The translations under genes were made by a program, and so were the position numbers. This document shows, one piece after another, positions 24,701 to 33,700 of a stretch of DNA of 64,000 bases. Within the stretch, counting starts at the first letter, position 1; the number at the start of each line of letters is the position of its first letter. The stretch is from Euleptes europaea (Eukaryota > Chordata > Lepidosauria > Squamata > Sphaerodactylidae), in the NCBI RefSeq assembly GCF_029931775.1, contig NC_079321.1, positions 74,597,524 to 74,661,523 of the forward strand, in the 5' to 3' direction. The notes beneath the pieces were generated by a model. It saw nothing but the letters and a program-made list of their open reading frames with translations, made no database searches and was not told the origin of the DNA.

Positions 24701-27458
24701 ACCATTATATGATGCAGAGTAGCAATCACGTTCTCTAATTACAAGCAAACAAAAACCTTGCCACCAAGTCAATAATTGCTGGATCCTGCGTGGTCATAAG
24801 GTAGGACACCTTTGAATTGGTAGGTAACCATTCCCTATCAGCAAGTAATGGGTCTGAGATTGGAACGGCCCCTATCGTAGAGTGGACACTTAAGGAGGAT
24901 ATGTGAAACTTTTTCTGTCGCCTTCTCTACATGGGCAGACTCGATCCAGATATGGAACTTTATTAAATCTTCCATATACTGTAGTAATGCAGATGGTAAT
25001 ACATTTAATCTAGCGAGCATATATGCTCTCCGCTGTTGGGGTACAGTTAGGCATGTGAAATATTGCGCCACAGATTGTTTATATGGCTCTTTTTAAACTC
25101 CTATCTTGTACCATTTCAGTAACAAACACAAAGCCACCTTTCCCAGGTGATTATTTTAAATGACTGTTAGAGGCTTTACTTCCAGTGGTCACGCAGAATA
25201 GGAGTCTTCGGTAGGAAAGAGGGGTAAGAATTGCTCCGTGCCTCTTTCATGAGTGGAGGTTCACTGACAAAAGAAGGGAGTAATTTTTGCCCCCTTCTCC
25301 GCTGCAGGCTCCTAATCTTCATGGTCATTGGTGCACGCAAATCCTGTACCCCAGGATTAAACTTCCTTGGAATCAGAAATGGCTGCCAGGGAAGGAGAAA
25401 GCCAAGAGGATCAGTGATCTTTGCACTTATCCAATCTTTTCTATCTCCCCCTACTACAGCCCATTTAACCCATCCATAAACACTGTCCCCGGGATTTGGA
25501 GACTCCCCAGGAACAGCATGATAGGATGTGGGAGAAGGTGTGGAATTGGAGTGGGAGGTAGAATTTGGTGAAAATCATGCCCATTCCTTCCCTGAAGGGG
25601 AAGGGCCATCGATGCTGTCTGGTGTTTCTAGCATCAAGATCTTCAATATGCTACCAAACCTGGCCCAAACTTGATACACATAAACATAGCCAAGATATGA
25701 GAGAATGCTGAAACCTACCATTGTGATGGTTTACGGCAGTACTGCCCCCTGTTAGGATTGGGCTGAAAGAGACAGTCAATTACAAATTCTGTTCAGCAGA
25801 AAATATGTGAAATATTCTAAGCTAGGGAAAATGTCCTGAGGTTAAAAGGACATCTGGCACTTTTTATATTTCAAAGCAATATTCACTTTGGCAGTAAATG
25901 TAGTACTTTTCACTAGTCACAACAATATAATGACAAAAGCTACCAGAGGATGTTACTCCTGTATTGCATGTGATTCATCAGAGCACATTTGATGCATGAA
26001 CACAACTTTCTATGTGCACAAATTTCTTTTAATTATAAAATAGGCTGATTTTCATGTATGTATGGGTCAGATTGAATGAGGAAAATGATCAGATCTTTGT
26101 GGAGGCTTTATTTACCAAGAAAACACAACATTTAAATGCCATCTTTTAGATGCAAGAGAGAAAAGGGCAAAATCTTACAGTCAGAACTTTTAATATTCAA
26201 CTAATAGTTTTGTGCGCATCTCTCTCACACCACTGTACACTGATGCAGAGAGAGTTATTATTGTGGGGAATCTTTAAATACATCTTGCCATAAACAATAA
26301 AATAAACATTTAAAAGTATCTCTGGCATGGATGGTGTCTTTCCATTTTGATGTCTGGGTGTAAAGAAAGCATGCGCAGAACTTTGTTGTACCGACATCAC
26401 TGTGTATGTGCAGTGCCGTCAAGTTGCAGCCGACTTATGGTGTCTGTTATGGGGTTTTCGAGGCAAGAGATATTCAGAGGTGGTTTTTGCCAGTGCCTTC
26501 CTCTGCATAGCAACCCTGGTATTCCTTGGTGGTCTCCCATCCAAATACTAACCAGGGCTGACCATGCTTAGCTTCCAAGATCTGACAAGATCAGGCTATA
26601 TCATGCTGTCTTCCCTCCTCACCGGCATCACTACACACATGTAAATATGCTCTTCATTTTTTAAATAAAAGCAACTCTAAAATCAGAGCTACAATATGAC
26701 AGATCTATTCTTTTTTGAAAGAGTATAAAAGTTATGTGATTGACTAAAGTGTTTCTGCTGTCCCTTGTGTTCCAGGTTATTTTGATGCACACGCTCTTGC
26801 GATGGATTTTATTAGCATTGGGTTTCGAGAATGCTTAACTGAAGTTGCAAGATACCTGACCTCTGTGGAAGGCCTGGACACATCTGACCCTCTAAGAGTT
26901 AGGCTAGTCTCTCATCTCAGCTCCTGTGCTTCTCAGAGGGAAGCTGCCGCAATGACCTCCTCTATAGCCCACCACCACCACCACCACCCTCTGCATCCTC
27001 ACCACTGGGCAGCAGCTTTTCACCATCTCCCTACAGCTTTACTGCAGCAGAATGGGCTGCATTCCTCCGACATCTCTCCTTGCAGACTGTCGACAGCGTC
27101 CGAAGTGCCTCCCCACGGATCGGCTCTACTCACAGCCACTTTTGCTCATGCCGATTCCACGCTTAGAGTGCCCTCTGCTGGTAGCATTGCTCCCTGCATA
27201 CCACCTCTTTCTACCTCTCTTCTCTCCCTCTCTGCCACCGTGCATGCTGCAGCTGCAGCAGCTGCCCAGAGCTTCCCTCTGTCATTCACTGGGGCATTCC
27301 CAATGCTTCCACCTAGTGCAGCAGCAGCAGCTGTGGCAGCTGCAACAGCAGTCAGTCCACCATTGTCTGGATCTGCAACATCCGGTCCTCAGCAAGCAAG
27401 GAGTAATGGAAATAGTAAACCTTACCGACCCTGGGGGACTGAAGTCGGGGCTTTCTAA
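6717..27458 (+). CDS. HEY2: HEY2, bHLH-Orange repressor (whole gene, 5 exons)
   Basis: Joined exons encode 336 residues, against 337 in human HEY2. HEY2 is a nuclear repressor induced by Notch; it binds E-box/N-box DNA as a homo- or heterodimer and acts in heart, vessel and inner-ear development. Domains: acidic N-terminus (1-28); bHLH about 48-103 with basic stretch [14 protein letters not shown], whose glycine (residue 54) marks the HEY family where HES proteins carry proline; Orange domain about 120-157 ([13 protein letters not shown]); His and Ala runs; and the C-terminal YRPW motif (326-329) with TEVGAF end. HEY1 and HEYL are excluded by the [10 protein letters not shown] start and the close match to HEY2 throughout. 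Introns are about 4.75 kb, 112 bp, 7.6 kb and 7.3 kb. The oddity is the minisatellite over the first donor. I see no frameshift, stop or missing key residue. Confidence 0.97.
6791..8091 (+). repeat. Minisatellite copying the HEY2 exon-1 splice donor
   Basis: There are 35 complete units (6791-8061): 29 of 37 bp and 6 of 33 bp, the short ones lacking ACTC from the start. A partial unit runs from 8062 to about 8091. Each 37-bp unit holds TTACTCTGG, the last nine bases of exon 1, followed by GTAAGGAGAGG and then TTGCTTTGCTTGTCTAC. The short units read TTTGG before GTAAGG. The variants TTTC for TTGC and CTTC for CTAC mark subtypes. Short units are numbers 2, 7, 12, 18, 23 and 29, giving blocks of five or six units (181 or 218 bp). 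After the partial unit the sequence turns into GGTGCGTCTCTCC, presumably the original intron. Unit similarity is very high, so expansion is recent. Confidence 0.97.
8092..8460 (+). other. HEY2 intron 1, unique part
   Basis: Unique intron sequence. The stretch around 8420-8458 (CATAGGGTTGTTGTGAGGATAAAATGG) resembles a short SINE fragment. Confidence 0.4.
8462..8700 (-). mobile_element. CR1 LINE 3' end, antisense
   Basis: ATAGAATCATAGAGTTGGAA followed by GGTCATCTAGTCCAACC is the reverse complement of the CR1 3' end, including its ATTCTATG terminal repeat. It is a 5'-truncated copy in HEY2 intron 1, with a CA run at 8550-8562. Confidence 0.75.
8701..11547 (+). other. HEY2 intron 1, mostly unique
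   Basis: Mainly unique AT-rich intron. Two short repeats related to the palindromic family at 56186-56250 lie near 9408-9475 (AAGTCCCACTGAACTCAGTAG) and 10567-10630 (GTGCAATCCTAGCAACAC). I see no exon or RNA gene. The 3' splice site has a TTTTCAACTGTTTCTCAG tract. Confidence 0.5.
11548..11626 (+). CDS. HEY2: HEY2 coding exon 2
   Basis: Acceptor CTCAG; donor GTAGGT. It completes Gly28 and encodes [20 protein letters not shown] followed by the start of the basic region (RKKRRG). Compared with human it has H, V and S where human has Q, T and L in this serine-rich linker. Confidence 0.95.
11627..11738 (+). other. HEY2 intron 2 (112 bp)
   Basis: A very short intron with GTAGGT donor and GGGAATAG acceptor, separating two parts of the basic region. 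Confidence 0.9.
11739..11822 (+). CDS. HEY2: HEY2 coding exon 3
   Basis: 28 codons: [20 protein letters not shown], then VPTAFEKQ. This is the rest of the basic region, helix 1 and part of the loop. Donor GTAAGC. Identical to mammalian HEY2 as far as I recall that sequence. Confidence 0.96.
11823..13609 (+). other. HEY2 intron 3, unique part
   Basis: AT-rich unique intron with an A-run near 12440. No exon or repeat is recognised. The open frames here are short and unlike known proteins. Confidence 0.4.
13610..14215 (-). mobile_element. LINE 3' fragment (RT-type, antisense)
   Basis: The minus-strand frame 13812-14180 contains [15 protein letters not shown] and [13 protein letters not shown]. 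This is the C-terminal pattern of reptile non-LTR retrotransposon polyproteins (cysteine-rich HILF-C-FY segment). Frames at 24838-25071 and 57380-57793 are of the same kind. I do not assign the clade. Confidence 0.65.
14216..14869 (+). other. Intron 3, weak old repeat traces
   Basis: 14460-14560 (TTATGTCCCATG, GGTGACTTACAATGC) and 14810-14870 (GCTTTAAAGGTTATAG) look like decayed retroposon pieces. The rest is unique. Confidence 0.3.
14875..15055 (-). mobile_element. 5S-rRNA-derived SINE
   Basis: TCTCCCATCCAAATACTTGC and ACCCTGCTTAGCTTCTGAGA are the reverse complement of 5S rRNA (GCTAAGCAGG and CTTGGATGGGAGA). The 5S-like head is joined to a body with GCAAGAGATGTTCAGAGGTG. It is one of several copies in the window. 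Confidence 0.75.
15056..15455 (+). mobile_element. CR1 LINE 3' fragment
   Basis: The plus-strand frame 15086-15283 reads [20 protein letters not shown], the CR1 polyprotein C-terminus. The 3'UTR ends GGTTGAACTAGATGGCCTG and CCCTTCCAGCTC. It is 5'-truncated and flanked by two 5S-type SINEs. Confidence 0.8.
15485..15710 (-). mobile_element. 5S-rRNA-derived SINE
   Basis: Same family as 14875-15055, with GTCAAGTGACAGCTGACTTA, GTGTCACAACCCTGGCATTC and the inverted 5S segment CCCATCCAAATATTAGCCAG. CTTCTGAGAT is duplicated near the end. Confidence 0.7.
15711..16370 (+). other. Intron 3, unique
   Basis: I see no gene or recognisable repeat. Confidence 0.35.
16376..16605 (-). mobile_element. tRNA-derived SINE, antisense
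   Basis: The right end, GATTCAAACCTGGGTCTCCC to CAAACCGCTACACCACATTG, is the inverted tRNA-like head with B box GGTTTGAATC. The left end carries the ATTTATACCCAATTTTTCTC tail region. Near full length. Confidence 0.75.
16854..17317. mobile_element. hAT MITE with intact target duplication
   Basis: Ends CAGGGTTCCCCAAC and GTTGGGGACCCCTG are inverted. The 8 bp on each side are identical, ATCTAATG (16846-16853 and 17318-17325), the hAT hallmark. There is no transposase. A second family member is at 18130-18462. Confidence 0.88.
17326..18129 (+). other. Intron 3, unique
   Basis: I see no gene or clear repeat. There is a T-run near 17926-17942. Confidence 0.35.
18130..18462. mobile_element. hAT MITE, second copy
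   Basis: Ends CAAGGGTCCCCAACG and GTTGGGGACCTCCTG. The interior shares GAAGTGGG, GGGCCAGGT and TTTTGCCCAGCA with the copy at 16854. It is shorter and more worn, and its flanking 8-mers match only partly. Confidence 0.8.
18463..19434 (+). other. Intron 3 3' part, unique
   Basis: No exon or repeat recognised. It ends in the acceptor CTCTTATCTTAAAG. Confidence 0.4.
19435..19516 (+). CDS. HEY2: HEY2 coding exon 4
   Basis: Encodes [20 protein letters not shown] followed by LQATGGK and one base of Gly110. This is the end of the loop and helix 2 of the bHLH. Donor GTAAGG. Confidence 0.96.
19517..20955 (+). other. HEY2 intron 4, unique part
   Basis: No exon or repeat recognised. Confidence 0.4.
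20961..21185 (+). mobile_element. tRNA-derived SINE
   Basis: The head CGTGGTGTAGTGGTTAAGAG (A box) and GGTTTGATTCC (B box) form the Pol III promoter. The body has CAGCTGGGTGACCTTGGGC and GGTACCTGTTGTGGGGAG. Confidence 0.82.
21311..21612 (+). mobile_element. tRNA-derived SINE, longer subtype
   Basis: Same family as 20961-21185, with an extra internal segment where the CCCCACTCCTACAC module occurs twice. It ends GGCATATAAAAACCAACTC and a TCT-rich tail. Confidence 0.82.
21613..22730 (+). other. Intron 4, unique
   Basis: No gene or clear repeat. Confidence 0.35.
22735..22965 (-). mobile_element. BovB LINE 3' fragment
   Basis: The minus-strand frame 22722-23003 reads [20 protein letters not shown], then [10 protein letters not shown] and [11 protein letters not shown], the C-terminus of the BovB polyprotein. 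This copy confirms that the AGTGCCGTCAAG repeats elsewhere are BovB 3' ends. Confidence 0.85.
22966..24230 (+). other. Intron 4, mostly unique
   Basis: 23020-23085 (CACTGACTTCAGTGGGCATA, ATTGCACTGTGAAT) resembles the palindromic short repeat at 56186. Otherwise nothing is recognised. Confidence 0.35.
24235..24478 (-). mobile_element. Composite SINE: 5S-type body joined to tRNA-type head
   Basis: 24235-24385 is the 5S-derived SINE (CATCAAGTCACAGCTGATG; CCCATCCAAATACTAGTCAG). Instead of the rest of the inverted 5S head it runs into the inverted tRNA-type SINE segment GGGGATTCGAACCTGGG and TTTAACCATGCTGGC. It is either a chimeric SINE or one insertion cut into another. Confidence 0.6.
24520..25090 (-). 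mobile_element. LINE 3' fragment, antisense
   Basis: The minus-strand frame 24838-25071 includes [20 protein letters not shown] and [15 protein letters not shown], the same C-terminal pattern as 13610-14215 and 57045-58190. Frames are decayed. Confidence 0.6.
25091..26400 (+). other. Intron 4, unique
   Basis: No exon or clear repeat. Confidence 0.35.
26405..26612 (-). mobile_element. 5S-rRNA-derived SINE
   Basis: GTGCCGTCAAGTTGCAGCCG start, CGAGGCAAGAGATATTCAGA body and inverted 5S segment TCCCATCCAAATACTAACCA with CATGCTTAGCTTCCAAGATC. About 165 bp before exon 5. Confidence 0.75.
26776..27458 (+). CDS. HEY2: HEY2 coding exon 5 and stop
   Basis: Acceptor TGTTCCAG. It starts with the last two bases of Gly110 and encodes [20 protein letters not shown], the Orange domain, a six-histidine run, Ala-rich C-terminal segments and [13 protein letters not shown] before TAA at 27456. 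A frame +1 open stretch (27052-27600) is a shadow. Confidence 0.97.
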
Positions 27459-28700
27459 ATCTTACCTTCATATGCCTCCTTGGGATGTTGTCAAGTTACA
27501 ACAGACGCTCCTTCACGCAAAATGTAGATTGCTAACAAGTAAAGTTGCCCTGTGGATGCCCAGAAACCAGATGGGAAACAGCAACACCTTTTTGCCTTAA
27601 AGTGTCAAAATGGACATGAGATATTTTCTTCTTTATTGCATTAGGCATACGGGACAGTGGTGATTATCAAACTGATGACTACCATGTAGGCATTGCCCAA
27701 GAAATGTATAGATTATAAAATGAATCCTCTTGCCATTTGTTTGTATTTGCAAAGGGAGGTATGCATTATGCCTGAAACAAATTTCAAGAAAGATGAATGC
27801 AGGAGTGCCTGACCTCAGCCAAATGCATGATTACATGTGTGTGCTTTCCTTTTGAAGGCAAATAGAAACACCCTTGAAGAGAAGAACATGGGTGAGAAAT
27901 CATGTGATGAGATCCAGAATGGGATATAATTTTGAGACAGGGTGTACACCATAAGGCTACAGCCTTCAAACCATTGGTATAATGGGATTAAAGCAATTTA
28001 ACTCTACAGGATTGCCATCTTCAGCAGTAGCCAATTTGATTTCTGAGGCTTTATACATCTACTTACTTAGCTCACTGTTTGTGCAGATTTGTCAAGTGGT
28101 GATAGGTAACATAACATTAATAAAAGTAAAGAACATCACTTTTATCAGGCCAGTGCTTGGTTTTATAAAATACATGCTTCAGGCCATTTTCTTTAAAACA
28201 ACAGGTCTAAAGTTATCTCTCTCAGAATACTTGTTCCATACCAAGAGATCACACTCAGACATGTTGATAGCTGACTTGTCTGTTAAAACTTAGCATCCTC
28301 CTGACAGGATACACGTTGTTCTCCTCTTTGGCACTTGTTGGGGATAATTTTCTTCCTTATGTTTGAAAGAATAGCTGTAGTGTGGCTAAGAGGACCCTTT
28401 TGGCTGACTTCCCCTCCCCCTATTACCAATGTTGTCAGATGTCTTAGATTCACAATCCAAACAGATCTGTTAGAGGATGTAAGTTACTTTACCACTATAA
28501 GGACAAGCAGTGTTGCAAAGCAAGTTTTGCTTTTTGTTATCTCAACACAGAATACCCTAAAAGTGTTTTAATTCATTGATTCAAGAGCTAGAGAGTTTAT
28601 GTGGGGAGGGGGGGAGAGATAAGAGCACAGCGTGTATTATTATGCACTTCATTTCTCTGCTGTGTGGAGAAAGCAATAAACTGAGAATGTTAAACATTAT
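27459..28700 (+). other. HEY2: HEY2 3'UTR (probable)
   Basis: Unique AT-rich sequence after the stop codon. AATAAA at 28676-28681 is followed by T-rich and TGT-rich DNA and would give a 3'UTR of about 1.24 kb, similar to known HEY2 transcripts. Another AATAAA lies at 28119-28124. Confidence 0.6.
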
Positions 28701-29630
28701 GCAAAGTATACTTTTAAAATATTTGTTTTAAAAATACTATTCCTAAGTTGAGGGGGGATTTGTGCATTATTTTGTTAATCATTTTTCTATGCAAAAAATC
28801 TTTACATATCACTAATTAAATGAAATCCTTTTTGACTGACTTCTAGAGGTGGTTTATTGTGTTGATAAGGCTGTGGGGAGTAAAAAGTCTGAACCGGTTT
28901 AATGTTAGAAGAAGTCCAAAATGGCCAGCTTCCTGCACAGCTGCTGGCAGCAGCATATTATATAAGTAAGTGTATGGGAATGCGTTTTCTCATTAAAGAT
29001 CACGTTCTTCGTTAAATCTAGTTCCCAAATGTCTAGAAAAATCAGCAACCATACTCAATATTGCTTTGCATCAGTTTGAGATGATTACTGATAGCTGTCC
29101 TTGATAAAACAGGTAACAAGGCTGGTAACTGCAGTTCTCTTCTAGAAAGGAATTGTCCTGATTTTGAAAATGGTCACCAAGATTAAACAAACAGGAGATG
29201 CCTTTCAGCTCTTGCGTTAATCCTTCAAAAATGTTGTGAAGGGAAAAACAACAACAAAAAATGAGTTACTCTATTAGCCCCTAACACTGAAAATTCACCA
29301 CGTGAGCTGAACCTTCTGTAGTGAACTAGCCAGGGAGAGATGGGTTGACTCAGTTATAAGACATGCGCTGGGAAGGGTTAGGGAACTGCTAGAAGTTCCT
29401 GAACATACAGGTGAAATGTGTAGGCGACTCGTGCATCTACCTCAGGGATACCTACTGATGAAGGGATATGGGCTGTCCTCGATAGCCAAAGTCCTTAATA
29501 GGAGATTCCAGGACTTGGATCTACAACTTGTGCATGTAAAGCATAAGCCTGACCACTAAGCCACAACCCCTCCTACAACCTTCCATGGGAGGCTCTCATA
29601 CTTTTGAGAACAGGTTCTTTAATAATAAGA
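28701..29630. other. Unique intergenic DNA
   Basis: No gene or repeat recognised. Confidence 0.35.
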
Positions 29631-32253
29631 TGTGTGTGTATTAAGTGCCGTCAAGTCGCTTCCAACTCGACAACCCTATGAATCAAAATCCTCCAAAACG
29701 TCCTATCCTTAACAGCTTTGCTCAGGTCTTGCAAATTGAGGGCTGTGGCTTCCCTTTATAGAGTCAATCCATCTCTTGTTGGGTCTTCCTCTTTTCCTGC
29801 TGCCTTCAACTTTTCCTAGCATGATTGTCTTTTCCAGTCACTCTTGTCTTCTCATAATGTGAACAAAGTACGACAGCCTCAGTTTAGTCATTTTAGCTTC
29901 TAGGGTCAGTTCAGGCTTGATTTGATCTATAACCCACTGATATGGTTTTTTGGCAGTCCACGGTATCCATAACACTCTCCTCCAACACTACGTTTAAAAG
30001 GAATCAACTTTCTTCCTATCCGCTTTCTTCATTGTCCAGCTTTCACACCCATACGTAGTAATAGGGAATAATATGGCATGAATTAACTTTGATCTTGGTT
30101 GCCATCTTTACACATCAGAATCTTTTCTAGCTCCTTCATGGCTGCCCTTCCCAGTCTCAATCTCCTTCTGATTTCTTGGCTGCAGTCTCCCTTTAGGTTG
30201 ATGATGGAGCCAAGAAATAGAAATTCTTGAACAATTCCTCATTGTCAACCTTAAAGTTGAGTAATTCTCCTGTAGTCATTACTTTTATCTTCAGCTGTAG
30301 GCCTGCTTTGGCCTTTTCTCCTTTAACTTTCAGCAGTAGTTGTTAATGTTCCTCCCCACAATTTTCACTCCACCTTCATATAAATCTAATCAAGCTTTCC
30401 TAACAATATGTTCTGCATACAGATTAAAAAGATAGGGAGATAAAATACATCCTTGTCTAACACCTTTGCCAATTGGAAACCATTCTGTTTCTCCATATTC
30501 TGTCCTAACTGTAGCCTCTTGTCCAAGTACAGGTTGCACATCAAAACAATTGAATGTTGTGGCACACCCATTTCCTTTAAAACCACTCATAGCTTTTCGT
30601 GATCCACACAGTCAAAACCTTTGCTGTAATCTATGAAACACAAGCTGATTTTCTTCTGAAATTCATATGCTCCAGTAACATATATTTGCAATATGATCTC
30701 TAGTGCCTCTTCCTTTTCTGAATCCAGCTTGAACATCAGGCATTATTTGTTCCATATAGGGTAACAGTCTTTGTTATAAGCTTTTGAGCATCACTTGACT
30801 TGCATGAGAAATTAATGCGATGGTCCATAGTTGCTGCAATCTCTGACGTCTCCTTTTTTGGGAATTGGGGTGTAAATTGATCATTTCCAGTCTCTGGGCC
30901 ATTGTTTTCCATATTTGCTGGCATATTCTTGTCAAGAATTTGATGGACTCAGTTTCTGTGGCTTGGAATAGCTCTGATATCCCATCTGCTCCTGGTGATT
31001 TGTTTCTCCCAATTGCTCTCATTGCAGCTTTCTAGAACTGTAGGTTCTTCTTTAAAAGATTCTTCTTGGAAGGCATCTGTCATCTTTTCATCTCTTCTGT
31101 ATAGTTCATCAGTGTATTGTTCTCACCTTTTATTTATTTTGTCCTGCTCAGTTAATGTATTTCCATGTTGATCATTCAGCATACCTAACAATGCTTTACA
31201 TTTCCCTTTGATTTCTGGGATCTTGTGGAACAGATCTCTTGTTCTTCCTTTTTGTTGTTCTGTTTCTTTACACTGGTTATTATAATATTTCTCTTTGTTG
31301 CTATGTGCTATCACTTTACTTTTGCTTCTCGTTTATCTTTAGCAATTTTAAGAGTTTCCTCAGTCATCCATCGAGGCTTTTCATTTCTTTTGGCTACAGG
31401 AATAGTCTTTACACATTCTTCCTTGATAATATCTCTAGTTTCCACCCATAGTTCTTCTGGTTTACATTCACTTGAACTTAGTAATGCAAATCTGTTCTTT
31501 ACATGGTCTTTAAACTCTTCAGGAATGTTTAGATTGTATTTTGGTGCTATGAATGTTCTGGTATTTTTCTTCAGCTTTATCTTGATTTTCGATAATAACA
31601 ATTCATGATCTGTACCACAGTCGGCTCCTGGTCTTGTTTTAGCAGAGAGAATAGAATTCTCCGTCTTCTGCTTCCAGTTATGTAATCTATTTGATATCTA
31701 TACAATCGTCTATTTGGTTGCCTGAAACGTGTTTGCAATGAACAAATTGTTGTCGTTCTCCTGCTTCATTCCGTGCTCCTAGCCCAAATCTGCAAACAAT
31801 ATTTGATTCTGCTTTGTTTCCCACTTTTGCGTTCCAGTCACCTATGATTATCAGCACATCTTGTTTAGGTGTGAAATCAATTTCTTGCATAAAAACTTTC
31901 AGTTTCTTCCTTATCAGCACCTGTAGTTGGGGCATAAACTTGAACAATGGTAATGTTGATAGGCTTTTTCCTGCTTCACTATTAATGCAACTCCATTTCT
32001 TCTGTTTTTGTCATTCCCTGAGTAAAACACTTTGTAATTTTCTGATTGAAAATGTCCACTTTAGTTCACTTACTCCCAGGATTGGAATGTTTAAATTTCC
32101 ATTTCTTGTTTTACAATCTCAAGCTAACCTTGATTCATGCTTCTCACATTCCATGTTCCTATTATATGGATCGAACAGCTTTGGGCTTTCCTTTTGCATC
32201 CATTCACGTCAACCACTGAACGTCCTTTCAGCTTTAGTCCAGTTGCATCATTA

Positions 32254-33148
32254 CAGTGAGGGGAAAAACTTTTTAATCCCCTGCTAAATTTGCCCGTTTG
32301 CCCTCTGACGAAGAAATGACCAGTCCATAATTTTAATGGTAGGTTTGTTGTAGCTGTGAGAGACAGAATAACAACAGGAAAAACCCCAGAAACCCAGAAG
32401 ACAAAAGTCAGAGATTGATGTGAATTATAATGAGGGAAATAAGTATTTGATCCCCTATCAACCAGCCATATCCTAACCCTAACCCTCAACCTCCCTCGGT
32501 CTGGGGCTCCATGCAAGATCTCATCTCGTGGAGTTGCAATGATCATGAGAACGGTGATGAAGCAGCCCAGAACTACACGGGGGGTGGGGACTTGTCAATG
32601 ATCTCAGGGCAGCTGGGACCATAGTCACCATGAAAACAGTTGGTAACACACTAAGCGGTGAAGGACTGAGATCTTGCAGAGCCCGCAAGGTCCCCTTGCT
32701 TAAGACAGCACATGTACAGGCCCGTCTGCAGTTTGCCAATGCACATCTGAATCACCCAGTTCTCCTCTGGGACTATGGTCCCAGCTGCCCTGAGATCATT
32801 GACAAGTCCCCCCCCCCCCCCCCGTGTAGTTCTGGGCTGCTTCATCACCGTTCTCATGATCATTGCAACTCCACGAGATGAGATCTTGCATGGAGCCCCA
32901 GACCGAGGGAGGTTGAGGGTTAGGGTTAGAATATGGCTGGTTGATGGGGGATCAAATATTTATTTCCCTCATTATAATTCACATCAATCTCTGACTTTTG
33001 TCTTCTGGGTTTCTGGGGTTTTTCCTGTTGTTATTCTGTCTCTCACAGCTACAACAAACCTACCATTAAAATTAAGGACTGGTCATTTCTTCGTCAGAGG
33101 GCAAACGCGCAAATTTAGCAGGGAATCAAATACTTTTTTCCCTCACTG
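32254..33148. mobile_element. Tc1-like element with very long inverted repeats
   Basis: It starts CAGTGAGGGGAAAAAC and ends TTTTTTCCCTCACTG, with TA on both sides (32252-32253 and 33149-33150). The two arms, 32254-32626 and 32771-33148, are inverted copies of each other over about 375 bp. They include part of the former transposase gene ([24 protein letters not shown]). Only about 144 bp lie between them, still encoding [20 protein letters not shown] in Tc1 style. It cannot make transposase. A poly-C run (about 32807-32823) is in the right arm. Confidence 0.92.
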
Positions 33149-33547
33149 TAAAAACAGTTCTACTCGTACTTGTCCTCTGTGTTTTCCCAGTAGCTGCTTG
33201 AGTGCCATCCGACCTGGGAGTCTCATCTTCCAGCACTATATCTTTTTTTCATTTTGGATTGTCTCATCATAGGTTTTTCAAGGTAAGGGGTGATCAGAAG
33301 TGGTTTACCATAGCATTCTTCTGCACAATACTAACCAAGGTTAGCTGTAGTGGCCCTGCCGTTGTCTACGAAAGATCCTTCACCAGTGTTACCTTCCACT
33401 ACTGTTGCTGCTCAGCAGCTAACCTTCAAGGATTCCTCTGCCCCCATCACCATTGGAACTGCCAGTTCTCTTCTGCGGATGTGGCCATTGGTCCTTGAAG
33501 TGTGTGGACACATCTTTGTCTGGTCTCTCAGCTGTGACCAAAGAGTG

Positions 33548-33631
33548 ACTCTGCTAGGAGTTTAGACTCTTGACAGAATCTAGACCCACACTCTGCTAGG
33601 AGTTTAGACTCTTGACAGAGTCTACACCCAG
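33548..33631. repeat. 42-bp tandem duplication in BovB 5' region
   Basis: ACTCTGCTAGGAGTTTAGAC recurs exactly 42 bp apart (33548 and 33590), with few differences in the remainder of the unit. Confidence 0.85.
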
Positions 33632-33700
33632 TACGGTATTGCTTCCAGCTTCACTGACACACACAAACCCCCCACCACATTAAAGTGAGTGTCCAAAAGG

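Larger units (their letters stand above)
29632..33700 (-). mobile_element. BovB (RTE) LINE, near full length, interrupted
   Basis: Read on the minus strand, the 5' region lies at about 33150-33700 (TAGCTGCTTGAGTGCCATCC). The endonuclease is near 31690-31950 (IIGDWNAKVG), a linker follows at 31123-31600, and reverse transcriptase is near 30386-31022 (NKSPGADGI; GKGVRQGCILSPYLFNLYAE). The 3' part reaches 29632 (AGTGCCGTCAAGTCGCTTCC). Excluding the Tc1-like insert at 32254-33148 the length is about 3.2 kb, the size of a complete BovB. The protein is spread over several frames with stops, so it is inactive. Confidence 0.88.

Noticed and set aside
27052-27600. 182-codon frame overlapping HEY2 exon 5
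   Set aside because: A shifted frame of the Gln/Ala-coding GCA repeats in the true exon.
32470-32935. Telomere-like CCCTAA and TTAGGG repeats
   Set aside because: Only two units each, placed symmetrically in the arms of the Tc1-like element; not an interstitial telomere.
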